From: Sepiola atlantica
Lineage: Eukaryota > Mollusca > Cephalopoda > Sepiida > Sepiolidae
Assembly: GCA_963556195.1 (NCBI GenBank)
Contig: OY744533.1
Location: 42,448,937 to 42,512,936 of the forward strand
Direction: 5' to 3'
Length of the DNA: 64,000 bases
Shown: positions 22,032 to 34,350 of the stretch, one piece after another
How positions within the stretch are numbered: the first letter of the stretch is position 1
Layout: each line of letters opens with the position of its first letter
Made by a program: the position numbers and the translations under genes
Notes under the pieces: model-generated
What the model was told of the DNA's origin: nothing
Seen by the model: the letters and a program-made list of their open reading frames with translations, nothing else
The model's database searches: none

Positions 22032-22872
22032 CGCTTACAAAATATATTTACAGTTCTCACAACAGCCGTTTATTATTACATTCTCTCTGGTAACGCGCAT
22101 TGGTTTTCTCTGGAATTTGAATAGCAAAAAGCTTCCTCGGGATTCCAGTACTCTTCGAGTCCGTGTAGTAGTGACCTCGATATGACTTTTTCTTTCTCTC
22201 TCCTCACTTATCTTATCTTCCCAACCCTTTCACGGCCATTGAATTAGTTGTAAATATAAAACAAATAACTGGTATGTAAAAAAATCTACAAGCATTTGTT
22301 TATTAAAATCAGACTTTATAAATGAGTCAAATCTATCTCTATATAAATGTTTATTTGTTTGTCTGTTTGTTTGTAGAAATCGATACGTAACAGTTGGAAT
22401 ATTCAAATAAAAACAACGTTTTACATCAGCAGTTGTCTGGGCTGGATTAAGTAATTTTTTGAATAACTTGTAGAGAAATATGTTATTATATTGTTAATAA
22501 CATGGTGCAACTATAACAAATGAAAATTGGCTTGTCAGAAGCAACATTTGATTTGATTTGCCAGCTTAAAGGGTATCTGGGGCTGACTTTGAAAATCCAA
22601 CAAGGTACCTTCGTATATATATAGTCTCCGAAGTATCTTAACCATTAAAACTATATAAGGAAAAAAAACCTTAAGTCCGAAGTCGTTCAGTGGAAAATCA
22701 CTCATGTAAGTCAATTTAATTTTTACAGTTATTATATTAGTTTGCGTCTAACATTATTTAAGGGATCATCAGTTGTTTACCATGAAAAACTGTTTCGGGA
22801 ATTTAAAAACAAGACAGTATTTAATTTCATGGCTTCCCAGCAGAGTTAATCAGACCCCACTTCCCTTAAAAA

Positions 22873-22874
<2 letters not shown>

Positions 22875-22936
<62 letters not shown>
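22875..22936. repeat. (TA)n microsatellite
   Basis: About 60 bases of TA with one early interruption. Confidence 0.95.
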
Positions 22937-22941
<5 letters not shown>

Positions 22942-23584
22942 CTCAGTAGAGTACAAAATTTATGACATAATCAATATTTTGTAATCATAAAACCGGCGTG
23001 AATTGTGGGTTACCTTGTTTCTGGTGTGTTCTGGTTCTTATATCCCTTTCCGTAATACGATTGGAACGGTATTATTACATCTCTGCTACCATCAGCTATC
23101 CACAAACTCTCAAGTATTAGTAATGAAAACACTGAAATAACACCTGCGACTTATTTACACCTTTATATTGCATAACTTGCATGATGGAAAGAGTGGGTCG
23201 TGTTTTACATAATGCATGATTCACTATAAAAAAAATGATAAGTGCGTTCACTAAAAATCAGCCGTTCTTGAATCCCTATCCGAGAACGAGTTCATTATAA
23301 TGAGAGATATCTTTGCAACCTTCTATAAGTACAACTGATCCGATCCGAAAATGCGTATAAGCAACTCAATACATATCGCCATGCTAACAAAAGTATTAGA
23401 GTAGAGATTAAGCGACTGAAGGGCGAGACAAGTTTCAATTACATGGGATTAAACATTAATTACGTAATGAGAGAGATTTTCTCCAAGCTATGAAATCTAT
23501 ATAGTGCTGTGTAGTTTACTTATAGTTACACTCTCAGTAAAATTAGAGATTAAACAATCGAGTGAATGTTATAATGTGTTCAAG

Positions 23585-24240
23585 ATCCATTCACTGACCC
23601 TATTAAAATGAGTGATGTCTCCTTACCGATTTTATTAAAATGAGCGATATTCTCTCCACTGATACTTTTAAAATGAGTGATGTTCGCTCCACCGACTTCA
23701 TTGAAATGTGCAATATTCAAAAAGGAACATTTTTAAAAACGTTTCAAAAAGAAGACTAAAAATATTCGAAATTAAAAAGTATTTCTTTAAAAACGTTTTC
23801 TCAGAGAAAAGTTATTTGAAGAAGATCATATTCTCAAAAGAAAATTGTGGGAAAGAAATGTACTAAAATGAAAAAGGTTTTTTTAAAAACGTTTTTAAGA
23901 AAGTAAACTAAGAAAATCCTGACAGGAAAAATATTAAAATACAATTATTCTAGAATGAAAAGTATTTTAAAAAATATTCGATATGAGAGAGTATTTTTAG
24001 AAACTATATTCTAAAAGGATTATTTAGTTTATTTAAAAACGATATTCTTAACATCAAATCTTTTAAAAACAATGTTTAAAAATGAATAGTATTAAAAACA
24101 AATTCTAAAAGAAAGGCAAGTTTTAAATTCGTGTATTTGAAGCATATTCAAAACAAATTGTTTCTTAAAAACATATCCAAAAAGGAAATGCCATTTTCAA
24201 ATTATATTCTTAAACGAGGAACAGTTTTTTAAAAAAAATG
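23585..24240. repeat. Decayed tandem repeats (two unit types)
   Basis: About 23585-23715 holds three to four units of about 40 bases built on ATTAAAATGAGTGAT. About 23720-24240 holds diverged units built on TTTAAAAACGTTTT and ATTCTnAAAAGAAAA. Related units resume at 25045-25235, so the 24.3-25.0 kb stretch with the LINE tail looks like an insertion into one array. Confidence 0.65.
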
Positions 24241-24465
24241 TTTTAAAGTAATGAAATCTTTGAAAAACTTGTTAAAACAAGAACATAAGTAAGTCGTGAG
24301 ATTGCATAGCTCAACCTGACAATGTAAGGATAGGCCAAAGTCTTGTTTGAGTTTTACTCTTCTTCCATTCTTGAAGTTATCTGATGGAAACGTTGATAAC
24401 TCAACAACTATGTACTGCCCTCTCGACGCAAATACACTAGAACAATCCGACAATCAGCTATGACC

Positions 24466-24641
24466 CATACATTCACTGTGGAGGTCCCCAGATGCCGGAG
24501 AGCCTTCTACTCCAGTAGCTTCTTTCCTCGTGCTGCCGGACTCTGGAACTCCCTCCTTGCTCCCTGTTTTCCCGACTGTACCGATATGCAGAGATTAAAA
24601 CTAATGTAAATAGACATCTCGCTGCACAGCTCCCAACTTAG
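24466..24641 (+). pseudogene. LINE reverse-transcriptase C-terminal tail
   Basis: The translation runs through RRAFYSSSFFPRAAGLWNSL, CFPDC, then after a one-base frame shift KTNVNRHLAAQLPT and a stop. The pattern SFFPRT..LWNSLP....FP.......FK..VNRYL is typical of the end of ORF2 in several non-LTR retrotransposon clades. Only the last 60 codons or so are present, as expected for a truncated fragment; the 5' border is not a recognisable LINE sequence. The clade cannot be assigned from this. Confidence 0.75.
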
Positions 24642-25044
24642 GATGACACCCAAAACCTACACCCTAATTCTACGTCTACAGCGGCGACCTGTTTTATTTG
24701 GGGTGAAATATAATTTTAAATTTTTTTTAAATAATCAGTCTGAAAGTTTGCATGGTGGTTCCTGTGATCAAAGAGAACCAGATGTGTGCATCAAATTTAA
24801 AAAATCGGAAGCTGAAATTCCCTTAGAATTTCGATCATTACCAAATTTAACAAGGCAAAGATGAATGGTTTAATAAGATGCGGGACTTCACTGGCTACAC
24901 TCTGGGCCAAGTAGCGAGTGTCTTCGATAAACAAAAAAGAAGTTATCGTGACCTTTGACCTATATATCTCAACATGATATCAGTCTGTTAGCTTGGTGAC
25001 GGTTGGTCAAGCGATGTGGGCGTTAACCTTTTTGTGTGACAAAC

Positions 25045-25235
25045 TCGACCGAAAATAAAAGTATTTTTAGAAACCATCTTCTAAAAGTAAATGTATTTTT
25101 AACGTATTTATTCTAAAAAGAAACGTGTGTTTTATGACTACTTCAACATAAACGTGTGTTTTATGACTATTTAAGGAAGAGAAAACGAGAAAGATGAATT
25201 CATTTACATTTAAGCGGAGTCGCTCTAAAAGAAAA
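25045..25235. repeat. Continuation of the 23.7 kb tandem repeat
   Basis: Units on TTTTTAGAAACnAT and CTAAAAGTAAA; also a 27-base near-exact duplication around ACGTGTGTTTTATGACTA (25123 and 25151). Confidence 0.6.
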
Positions 25236-26241
25236 AGTTATCAAAATGAATGAATGGCGATGAAAACAGCGAAGATAGCGGAAACCTTTCTTATACTGTT
25301 GTTGTTGTTGATTTTTTGGACAGAAAACCAGTTAAGTGTTCAAGGCAATTTGTAGATTGCGATAAAGTTAGTGGAAGCAATAAGTGTCTTGGAGAAGTTG
25401 AAGTGATAGTAAAAAAAAAAACAAGAAGAAAAACAGAAGAAAAAAATAATAAGATGAGAATTTAAAAAGATGTGTGGGTTGATTATGAATCTGCTAAGTG
25501 GAAACGAATATCCAGGCTTTGGAACATTGATGTAGGTTGGCGGGAGAGTTGTCGTCGTCGTCGTCGTCCAAAATGACGGAGATATCAGTTAAACGTTGGT
25601 AATTAGTCACACGCCTATTCGAGATAAGATAACGGTCTCGAAGCAAAGATGGCGAATGTTATTCGCTAAAAACACACACAGCACACGGCTATACACAAAC
25701 ATGCACCTTCATAGACACATTAATTTACACACTCATGTAGACACACGCAATGATAGACATGAAATGATATAAAAACAACAGTGGAGATGATAGAATATTA
25801 TGTCTTATCTTATTATGTTTTGATTTAATGAGGGTTGAATAGTCGGAGGCTCATGTCAGAGCTGTTCGCTGTTAAAAATAAAAACACCAAAACAATTTAT
25901 TTCTGTCCGCCTATTTCAGATAAGAGTTATAATCGTTTACATTATTAGTCTTCGGACTGCTATCCTTGGTCAACGTTCGTATTCATGTTAGAGAATACCC
26001 CTCGCCCACCCTAAAAAGGCCACCCATGGAATCGTTAATAAAATCCACACTCCTTTCTGCAATACAACTATATTTGATGAAAATAAACTTTTTTGTCCGC
26101 CATTTTCAGTCAGTAAAATCCAAGTAGCTTTGTTTCATCGTCGTTCAATGATATGCAAGTAGTAGGTGTGAACATGAATGGCTTCAACTCTCCCAAGAAA
26201 ACTTTCTATTTGTTTATCTGTTGGGTTAACTCAAAGATAAT
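25236..26241. other. No recognised gene
   Basis: Contains a (GTC)n run at 25550-25568 and a string ATGGAATCGTTAATAAAAT near 26027 that recurs near 60633, so part is dispersed repeat. A 71-codon frame at 25250-25465 has no known motif. Confidence 0.35.
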
Positions 26242-26540
26242 GCCTATATACGGCATAATCACGTTGACACACCGGTTCCCGTTAGATCATCGAAGTTAAG
26301 CGATGTTTAGCCTGGTCATTACTAAATGGGTGACCATTTAGTAATACCAGGTGATGGATGTAGGAGGGAGTTTTGCTTATCCCGGCATTGTTTCTTGCCG
26401 TCTTCGATTTACCCATACCACTATGCCGGTTCGAGAGAGGTGGTTAGGATTTTGCAATACTTGCTTCACAATAGACTCCCCGCGCTGGTACCCTTGCAGG
26501 AGTTATCCATTGTCTCTCGAGACAGAATAGAGGCCTAATG
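26242..26540 (+). mobile_element. 5S rRNA-derived SINE, copy 2
   Basis: 26242-26365 is a 5S relative in correct order: ACACCGGTTCCCGTTAGATC, GAAGTTAAGCGATG, AGCCTGG, GGGTGACC, AATACCAGGTG. The tail (to about 26540) carries CTTATCCCGGCATTG, ATGCCGGTTCGAG, CACAATAGACTCCCC and TCCATTGTCTCTCGAGAC, matching copy 1 on the minus strand at 6.3 kb. The 5S part is too diverged to be a ribosomal gene. Confidence 0.85.
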
Positions 26541-27519
26541 TCTATAAAGACAGTTTCCAGACTATTCCTGAACTGAGGAAGGTCACCAGGGCAGTGCCAA
26601 AACTGTCAGAGTTATTGACAATTTTGCACTTCGTATCCAAGTGTGTTTCTTATTGAACGGTGATGAAAGAAAGCCTGCTCATGACTAGACTTGGTGGACA
26701 AGTCAGGCATTGATTTAAGTTTATTTGTACCTAATATGGTTAGATTGCAGAAAGTCATATCTTTGTACATGTTACGCTACACTTAATTGCTCGTGTCTCG
26801 CTATTAATGAGTGTTCATTAATTCACAAATAATCGTCCAACTAATCGGTTTATTGGACTGATGTGCGGAAGACACATGGGCGTACACACAACCAACAACA
26901 ATAGTTACATCATCATAAATACTCGAAGAAAACCGGAGAGCATATCAGCCGAAACAGACTGAATAAAAAATGTAAGCTAATACATATTGATAACAGAAAG
27001 ATTTACTAAACAATGTTGTTGTTACATCGCTGAAGTACGTGTCATCGGTGATTATAATCTTAGGGAAACCGCACTCTTGTAGTGACGTACAGAGAACCGG
27101 GTGGACAAATAAAAGTCCAAAGTGTTTTAACATGGTTCGTACGCAGGTGAATGTACGCAGTATATCCAGTAAAAATAAGTAATAACAAATTGTTGATATT
27201 TTAAATTAATTAAAAGTGTAATACCCTCTTTTGACATAGATAGATGGGTTTCTACATATTAATGTCAAAAGGCATTCGTGGATAATGTTTAATTATATGG
27301 GATGATTGTCAATTAAAGAGTGAAACATATTATGGAAGTATTAAAAATGATTTAAAAAGTATTTGTTGAAATTGAATTTGAATACAACCATATTGTAATT
27401 TCCAGGGAAGCCGTCCCGGGTAACGTGTTCCATAAACATGAAGATATTGCACGCAAATTCCGGTAAGATATGTCCATGCATATTTCGCCTGACGTTAGTG
27501 AGGAAGTGAGGAAATTTTT
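26541..27519. other. No recognised feature
   Basis: AT-rich DNA with short random frames. Confidence 0.4.
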
Positions 27520-27850
27520 TCTATTGTGGTAGAAAGACGGGTCTTACAAAGAGGAAGCAAAGATTAGAGCTCAGTTGAGGACCTTCCATGGAAATAACGA
27601 TAGAAATAGAGAGAGAGGGGGGAGACTACAAACGTCTTTTCTGTAAGAGAGGGGATGTGAGGAGCGGAAGAGATTATCCCCCACTAAATTTCGAAGTCGA
27701 TGTTGTACTCTGACAAGGCAGGGAATAGTGCTGTAAGAGGCAGTTCTCCATATGTGACAGCAGTACTCCATCCTAGGGCGTATCTGACATATAGGTAGAT
27801 GATTGCATCACAAGTCAGGTACTTTCTGGAGTAGTAGAATGATCCAACAA
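27520..27850 (-). pseudogene. LINE reverse-transcriptase fragment
   Basis: The minus strand gives AIIYLYVRYA, then MEYCCHIWRTASYSTIPCLV, then RLRNLVGDNLF and PLSYRKDVCSL; in a shifted frame SLFYRYFHGRSSTEL follows. The series MEYCSHIW, R.Q.R..RLVGD, LSHRR.VASL and RYFHG is characteristic of the thumb region of non-LTR retrotransposon reverse transcriptase. At least one frame shift near a CT-run (about 27610-27640) shows it is dead. Confidence 0.8.
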
Positions 27851-28024
27851 TTCTTTTTCAGCAACCTTTGCAGATTGGATATACGCCATAAATACAAAAA
27901 TATTTGTTTCGGGGGCCGATGTGAATTCACAGAGACTATAAAAAAGCTACTAAATTCCAGAAAATGAATTTGATATCCTTCGCTTGGCGCACCCAGTTTC
28001 ACCTACTCACCCCAAGCGTCACCT

Positions 28025-29205
28025 TTCAGGGTACACTCGCCCTTCACTGTACCTCGCCCTTCACTGTACCTCGCCCTTCACTGTACCTCGCCCTTCACTG
28101 TACCTAGCCCTTCACTGTACCTCGCCCTTCACTGTACCTCGCCCTTCACTGTACCTCGCCCTTCACTGTACACTCGCCCTTCACTGTACCTCGCCCTTCA
28201 CTGTACCTCGCCCTTCACTGTACCTCGCCCTTCACTGTACCTCGCCCTTCACTGTACCTCGCCCTTCACTGTACACTCGCCCTTCACTGTACCTCGCCCT
28301 TCACTGTACCTCGCCCTTCACTGTACCTCGCCCTTCACTGTACCTAGCCCTTCACTGTACCTCGCCCTTCACTGTACCTCGCCCTTCACTGTACCTCGCC
28401 CTTCACTGTACACTCGCCCTTCACTGTACCTCGCCCTTCACTGTACCTCGCCCTTCACTGTACCTCGCCCTTCACTGTACACTCGCCCTTCACTGTACCT
28501 CGCCCTTCACTGTACCTCGCCCTTCACTGTACACTCGCCCTTCACTGTACACTCGCCCTTCACTGTACCTCACCCTTCACTGTACACTCGCCCTTCACTG
28601 TACCTCGCCCTTCACTGTACCTCGCCCTTCACTGTACACTCGCCCTTCACTGTAACTCGCCCTTCACTGTACCTCGCCCTTCACTGTACCTCGCCCTTCA
28701 CTGTACACTCGCCCTTCACTGTACACTCGCCCTTCACTGTACCTCGCCCTTCACTGTACACTCGCCCTTTACTGTACCTCGCCCTTCACTGTACCTCGCC
28801 CTTCACTGTACACTCGCCCTTCACTGTACCTCGCCCTTCACTGTACCTCGCCCTTCACTGTACCTCGCCCTTCACTGTACCTCGCCCTTCACTGTACCTC
28901 GCCCTTCACTGTACACTCGCCCTTCACTGTACCTCGCCCTTCACTGTACCTCGCCCTTCACTGTACCTCGCCCTTCACTGTACACTCGCCCTTCACTGTA
29001 CCTCGCCCTTCACTGTACCTCGCCCTTCACTGTACCTCGCCCTTCACTTTACACTCGCCCTTCACTGTACCTCGCCCTTCACTGTACCTCGCCCTTCACT
29101 GTACACTCGCCCTTCACTGTACCTCGCCCTTCACTGTACATCGCGATTCACTGTACACTCGCCCTTCACTGTACACTCGCCCTTCACTGTACCTCGCCCA
29201 GAGTG
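28025..29205. repeat. Minisatellite of 17- and 18-bp units
   Basis: About 68 head-to-tail units. The common unit is CTGTACCTCGCCCTTCA (17); an 18-base variant has ACACT in place of ACCT. The two variants alternate in repeated patterns, and very few other substitutions occur, so the array is young or homogenised. It is GC-rich against AT-rich flanks. The 223-codon frame across it is a by-product of the unit length. Confidence 0.97.
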
Positions 29206-29309
29206 ACACCTACTTTTTACCTCTACACTTAGTCACCAACTGAGGGGACGCTCTTCAAATAACATTTGCTCTTTTTAATCATACTTTCATGTTGAACTCT
29301 TCTTGCAGA

Positions 29310-29469
29310 GAGTATTAAGTTGGCTACACCTACTTGCCACTGACATACATATATCTAAATACAGCGCTGCACAATTACTTCCTGCTATAGACAGCCGCAC
29401 CCACACATTTGCAATCACCGCGTCCAAAATAATCAACGAGCTCGGAAGAGATGTAACAGCTTATATGTA
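29310..29469 (+). CDS. Weak terminal-exon candidate
   Basis: A pyrimidine-rich stretch ending CTTCTTGCAG at about 29309 resembles a splice acceptor. It is followed by about 52 open codons containing ISKYSAAQLLPAID and FAITASKIINELGRDV, ending in TAA at about 29467-29469. Composition is less biased than nearby AT DNA and the peptide looks protein-like. I do not recognise a family, and no upstream exon was found in the window, so this could equally be a retroelement tail. Confidence 0.2.
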
Positions 29470-29504
29470 AATTGTGTAGTTTTGAACTTATATGAAATCT
29501 TTTC

Positions 29505-29925
29505 TTATTATGTAATTCATCATTTGTATTATTCACACTACTGTTCTTATCTTGGATGTTATTCTCACAACATTTCGACCGGTGTAGCCTCCGACCTTCT
29601 TCGGATGCGTCTTGTCAAAATCAGGAATATTTATGTCGAACTCGGGAATCTGTACGGAATTTTAACGGAACCCTTTATTCAATCTATTGGGTTAGCTTGC
29701 TCTCGTTACGTAGGCCATGACCGAATAAAAGTCTTCAGTAATTTTCCATTGTATTCTTAGTATCGCCCGTACTGAGGATTGAACCTTTAACCTCCAGAAG
29801 ACTGTCACTCAGAATTGATCATTACTTAGCACTTATATTGGTTGCAGCACGTGTCCTTCCGTTGTGAGAATAAAAACTAAGATGAAAACAGTAGTCCGAA
29901 TAATACAAATAATCCAAACCTTTGT
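29505..29925. mobile_element. Inverted-repeat element E (PLE-like)
   Basis: About 29513-29570 and 29862-29925 are inverted copies (TTGTGAGAATAA, AACAGTAGT, GAATAATACAAAT). On the minus strand at about 29605-29565 the motif GAAGA ... GGTCGAAAT sits beside the terminal repeat, like the CTGA-N-GA ... GAAAC layout of other elements here. The centre has no coding content. Confidence 0.5.
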
Positions 29926-30650
29926 GTTGTTTATATCTACCTTCCGTATTCCCCTTTTAAATAAATGAGGTTATGCATTCGATCGAATTTGTAACTATTG
30001 TTGTGCGTACAGCCTAGCGTCCACACCGCTTGATCAATCGTCACCAAACTTGGTCCAAATATCGTTCATAGTCTGTTAGAACTGATCCAATTTTGGCATA
30101 TCGATGTCAAGTGTCAATCACACTTGTTTATTAACCGATGGAGTACCACATATATTTCACGCATTGGAGATCGAGAGAGAATATAGTCTAGTGGTGCTTA
30201 TTCGTCTCCAGATATTTTTTGTTTCTCCTACACGAGTTGTCATATCAAGGTTTGAAAGTCTAATTCGTTATTTGATCAATAACTGAGGGCGATCAGAATT
30301 GGATTCATATCTTTCCCAAGAGTATTCAGGTAAGTACGTACAGGATGGCCCTACATTACGTTTTTGGCGTCCCTTTACCGAGGGAAGTAAACTCATATAT
30401 TTTAAAATCTTACGAAGAAATATCGCATTGTTAAGACAAAGTGATAGCCATCCCAATCACGGAATAGGTTGTCCTACCATGAGGTGATGGTCTTCAACAA
30501 TGATTTTAAACAAGTAGGGTTCCCCATACTCATATCTATTCGGATTCAGAATTACAACAATGTTACCATACTGTGCTCCATAAACAGAATAATATTTTCA
30601 TATACATACAGGCAGATACAGCAGAATCACGCTGCCATGTCGTTTCTCGT
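29926..30650. other. No recognised gene
   Basis: AT-rich; about 30015-30110 (GCGTCCACACCGCTTGATC, CACCAAACTTGGTCC) looks like a dispersed repeat but I cannot confirm a second copy here. Confidence 0.35.
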
Positions 30651-30651
30651 T

Positions 30652-30700
30652 TCCGGTTAAGCGACTTTGAGCCTTGGTAACCATTTGGGAATACATGGGA
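30652..30700 (+). mobile_element. Possible 5S SINE scrap
   Basis: GTTAAGCGACTTTGAGCCTTGG and ACCATTTGGGAATAC resemble 5S blocks with the middle missing. Confidence 0.3.
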
Positions 30701-30794
30701 GGACGTCGACACTTCCACGCCCCTCCCCAAATCTGACCCCCCACCCACCCCGCAAAAAACTAACTTTATAAAAATCAGATTTACCCTTTTATTT

Positions 30795-30885
30795 GGGGGG
30801 GTGTCTGGATTTTCTCCACATTAAAAACCGACCTTGTTTCTAACTTTGCCCTCGTGACGAGACAACTAAATATGGACATGTCTGC
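30795..30885 (+). repeat. Family F fragment
   Basis: TTAAAAACCGACCTTGT, CTAACTTTGCCCTCGTG and GAGACAACTAAATA match the repeated block of the 43.8-45.3 kb element. Confidence 0.6.
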
Positions 30886-32465
30886 AAACACATACTCATA
30901 TATGCTACGTGCGCTTAAACGCACACAAATAGATATTCCATATTTATGAAGTCTTAAATCCATAACAGTACACGGGCGCGCGCTCACACACACACACGAT
31001 GAAGTCATGTTCTCTAGAACCATTAAGACGAGGTCGCCTGTAACCAATACGAACTTATCATTATTGTGCTGAAATCAACAACTAATTACGATTTATGATA
31101 GTGTAAACACTTACAATAACCGGTTTATCTGATCGTCGTAAAAATCTTGTATTAATGAAGAGATTTACAAAAATAATCTTGTGGCTGGATCAGCATTTGA
31201 ATCTTGTGGTTGAAGAGCTCTTGACTAAATCTAAATTAGTTATCAATACCTACGTACATATTCGCACATGCACACACACACACACAAATGCAACTAAGTA
31301 CACACACATGGACACTAACGACCATCTGACCGTAACTGTCCATGTGTGTGCTTGACATTAATTTAGACTCGAGTATCGTTTGGAGTTCTTTTTTAAATAC
31401 TAAAGTATCTTATCTGACTTGGATCAGATTAGCTATTTTACGTTTTTTTATTTGCTGGTGGATGCTAAAGTTTTGTTTTTTTACTGTGAGAGAACAGAAC
31501 AGATACTACATTTTGTTTTCAGCCCGATTGCCAAGAAGTGACCGTCTATAATATTTGATTTAAGAAATACACAAATTATTTTCACATTTTTCTGTTTACT
31601 AAAAATTTCCAACAAGGAGATTCTTGCTTTTTTTTTTCGGCTAAAAATCAGGAATTACATAAGATACACTTACAGAGCTGACATATTTCGATTAAAGATA
31701 ATCTCAAGCAATTTATAGTAAAATATTCTCTTTTTTTTCGTCACCGGAGAGACATGTCTTACTAATAAGTACATGAAAATAATTCAAATTAAAAATTATT
31801 TTCCAGAATTTATCGGGAAATCTTTCTTGTTCATTTGAAAAAATCCGCATCTGCATGATAAAGTTCATAATCTGACGTATAAAACAACTAACCCCTCTCT
31901 CGGTGAAAGTTGTTTGGAGAAAATGTTTCATTATTAGACAAATTTAATAAGACAGACATAAAAAGCAAAATAAATGACAGTATGTTCCCGAAATTAACGC
32001 TTCTTGCAATTCGTGAGGCACCGCTAGCAGACGTATGAGTAACCAATAAGCATGCTGGTTTCTTACTGAGAAGGGCCCAAATATGCCGAGAATCGGCGGA
32101 TCAACTTGTGTTGGCTCTTTTTAAAATGATACGCTTTCGACCAGTTTACTCTTCCCTGAGCAAAAAAAAAATGGCTGATGACAAGTTGTCTTGTCATCGT
32201 TGATTAAGAAAACGCACTGCTACACACTGAGAATTCAAAGTAAATATCTTTATCAATATAAAGTTAGATAGTGTATATGTTTATATATTTGTTTGTTCAG
32301 GATGCACTCCTTAATCGATAATTATGAAGTTTGGAACACAGCTCTCTAGACGTAAGGGTGGTCATATTTAGTTTGATTTGGTTTCATGCAAAGGGGGCAA
32401 AGAGGGGTGGAAATGCAAAAACCTCTGAGTTTTGTGCAATTTTCACAATAGCTATTAGACATCAA
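30886..32465. other. No recognised gene
   Basis: AT-rich; short CA runs near 30985 and 31270. No motif-bearing frame. Confidence 0.4.
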
Positions 32466-32469
32466 TATC

Positions 32470-33330
32470 GAAATTTAAGAATTTTTGGACTATTTTAAAG
32501 TTATTTTAGAGAAATATAGACACAACTTTCAATTTTAAAAATCTAATATTTCAGATTTGCATTGAATTTTATCCATAGTCATTATACACCAATTAAGCAA
32601 GATTGCATGAATTTCAATTTCTTATTAAGACCTCTTAAGCTTAAGCCTTTAATTTGAGATATTTTCTAGGAAAAGTAGCATAAAAATTCTACACATAAGG
32701 TTTAGTCTCAATATATATCTTAATTTATTCTTCGTAAGGAGAAAAAGATAGTGTAAAACTGTTTTGTCCTTGGACGGGTATTGTTCTAGTTTAAGTGTAC
32801 AAAAGAGAACCTACAGGTATCTAAATTATATAGAAAAGTTTATATTGTATACACGTAATAAAGTTTTAAGAGTAAAATTGAAAACTATTGAAAAAAGGGA
32901 GAAAATGCAAATATTTCAGATTTGCATTGAATTTAATCCATAGTCAATAGATACGTAATAAGCAAGATTCTCTTAATTTAAATTTGTTATTAAGACCGCT
33001 TAAATTTTAGAAATGTTCTAGAATCTAAAATATGTAATGGATTTTGATTAAAATTGGACTAAAAATTCTAGACATAAGGTTTACTATACGTATATAATTT
33101 AATTTATTCTCTGTAAAGGGCAATAGAATGGTGGACAACTCTTCTAGGAATTCACTTTACCCCAACCCGAGACGAGTATTCGTTTAGTTTAAGTGTACAA
33201 AAAAAAAGAAACTGCCCGCATCTAAATTATATACAAAAAGTATGATTATATTGTATACACGTAATAAAGCTTAAGAGAAAAAGTGAAAAATGTTGAAAAA
33301 AATGAGAAAAATCTGTAAGCGGTGAGTTCA
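32470..33330 (+). repeat. Dispersed family H, tandem pair
   Basis: Two direct units of about 400 bases (about 32500-32895 and 32905-33320) share ATTTCAGATTTGCATTGAAT, ACATAAGGTTTA, TTTAAGTGTACAAAA and TTGTATACACGTAATAAAG. A single unit in reverse lies at 20545-20880. Both strands are full of stops, so no protein is encoded. Confidence 0.75.
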
Positions 33331-33556
33331 TTATTACTATGAATACGTGATGACTAGAATAACATGATGGAAACATCCTGAAAAAAAAATAAGTGCATGA
33401 ACTTAAGTTTTATGAGTTCAGTGATAAAGTATTGACACGGCCATGTTGTACCAAATAACCCACATAGAATTGTAAAATCCATTGTCTGAAGACTACTAGT
33501 GGGTAACTTATCAATGCTAGCCGGCGGCATGCACATTTAGCAATTATTCTACAAAT

Positions 33557-33559
<3 letters not shown>

Positions 33560-33618
<59 letters not shown>
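33560..33618. repeat. (CA)n(TA)n microsatellite
   Basis: About 26 bases of CA and 36 of TA. Confidence 0.95.
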
Positions 33619-33622
<4 letters not shown>

Positions 33623-33776
33623 AAACTCTATTAGTCATACTAGTCAAAATAGCCTCCCTACAATCGTCTATTTTTGCTAGGCTGCCGCGTCAGAAAAGAA
33701 ACCTTACTAAAAATTCCAATAAAATGAAAACGTTAATATATTTTGGGTGGTTAGACATTGATTTTCTTTGTTTCGG

Positions 33777-34350
33777 ACCAAAAATATTTTTAGTTAAAAA
33801 ATAAAATTCTTTCAACCCCCCCCCCTCCCACAAATTTGTTTTTCACTTACGCGAACCCTTCTAAAAATATTTATTGTTTGTAAGAAAAAAAAATTTTTTC
33901 ACCCCCACAAAAAAGAAATATTTTTAGTTAAAAAAAAAAATTTTTACAACCCCAATTTTTTTACCTTCCCCACCCAAAGAAATATTTTTAGTTAAAAAAA
34001 AAAAACAATACAATGCGATTATTTTTATTTTTTACTTTGATCTTAAATTTTTCATGGATATACGCTCACGTCAGAGTAAACTGACACTGTTTCATAGCTT
34101 TTTTTGGTCACTTCTTTGTTGTTGAATTCTATCCGTGTGATGTTAAAACGGTATCGGGGATGACAGTCTCACTCAAGAACGGTCGAACGTGGCAATGCCG
34201 AATGAAGTATAAATTGATATTTTTTTGTTTCTAAAGCATTTAAGACATACACATTTGAATTATTGAAAATAAGAAAACTGTTAAAAAGCCATACAATGTA
34301 TTTTTTATCTTAATTTTTCGGCGATATACGCCCTCATTAGAGTTGACACC
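33777..34350. repeat. Local tandem repeats
   Basis: Three to four units of about 65 bases centred on AAATATTTTTAGTTAAAAA with C-rich spacers (33777-34005). A separate pair, GATATACGCnC with GAGTnAACTGACAC or similar, stands about 262 bases apart (34058 and 34322). Confidence 0.6.

Larger units (their letters stand above)
21027..22815. mobile_element. Inverted-repeat element C (PLE-like), arms about 210 bp
   Basis: The left arm (21027-21250) is the reverse complement of about 22615-22815: CATGGTAAACAACTGACGAT, CCCGAAACAG, and at the inner ends TATAGTCT.CGAAG. Arms are diverged. The interior (21250-22615) contains microsatellites and unrecognised DNA, including a (AAG)n tract; no endonuclease is seen. 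(TA)n tracts lie at the left outer end (20982-21026), the left inner end (21251) and just beyond the right outer end (22875). Confidence 0.6.

Noticed and set aside
22759..22815. Hammerhead motif in element C (CTGATGA and CCCGAAAC on the minus strand)
   Set aside because: The two core blocks occur in the wrong order and no pairing around them gives stems II and III.
26242..26365. Functional 5S rRNA gene
   Set aside because: Clear 5S order but many substitutions, continuous with a SINE tail also present at 6.3 kb.
27984..28655. 223-codon frame across the minisatellite
   Set aside because: The repeated unit lacks stops in this frame by chance; the frame ends when unit phase changes.
28025..29205. 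CRISPR array
   Set aside because: Units are contiguous without unique spacers, and the genome is eukaryotic.
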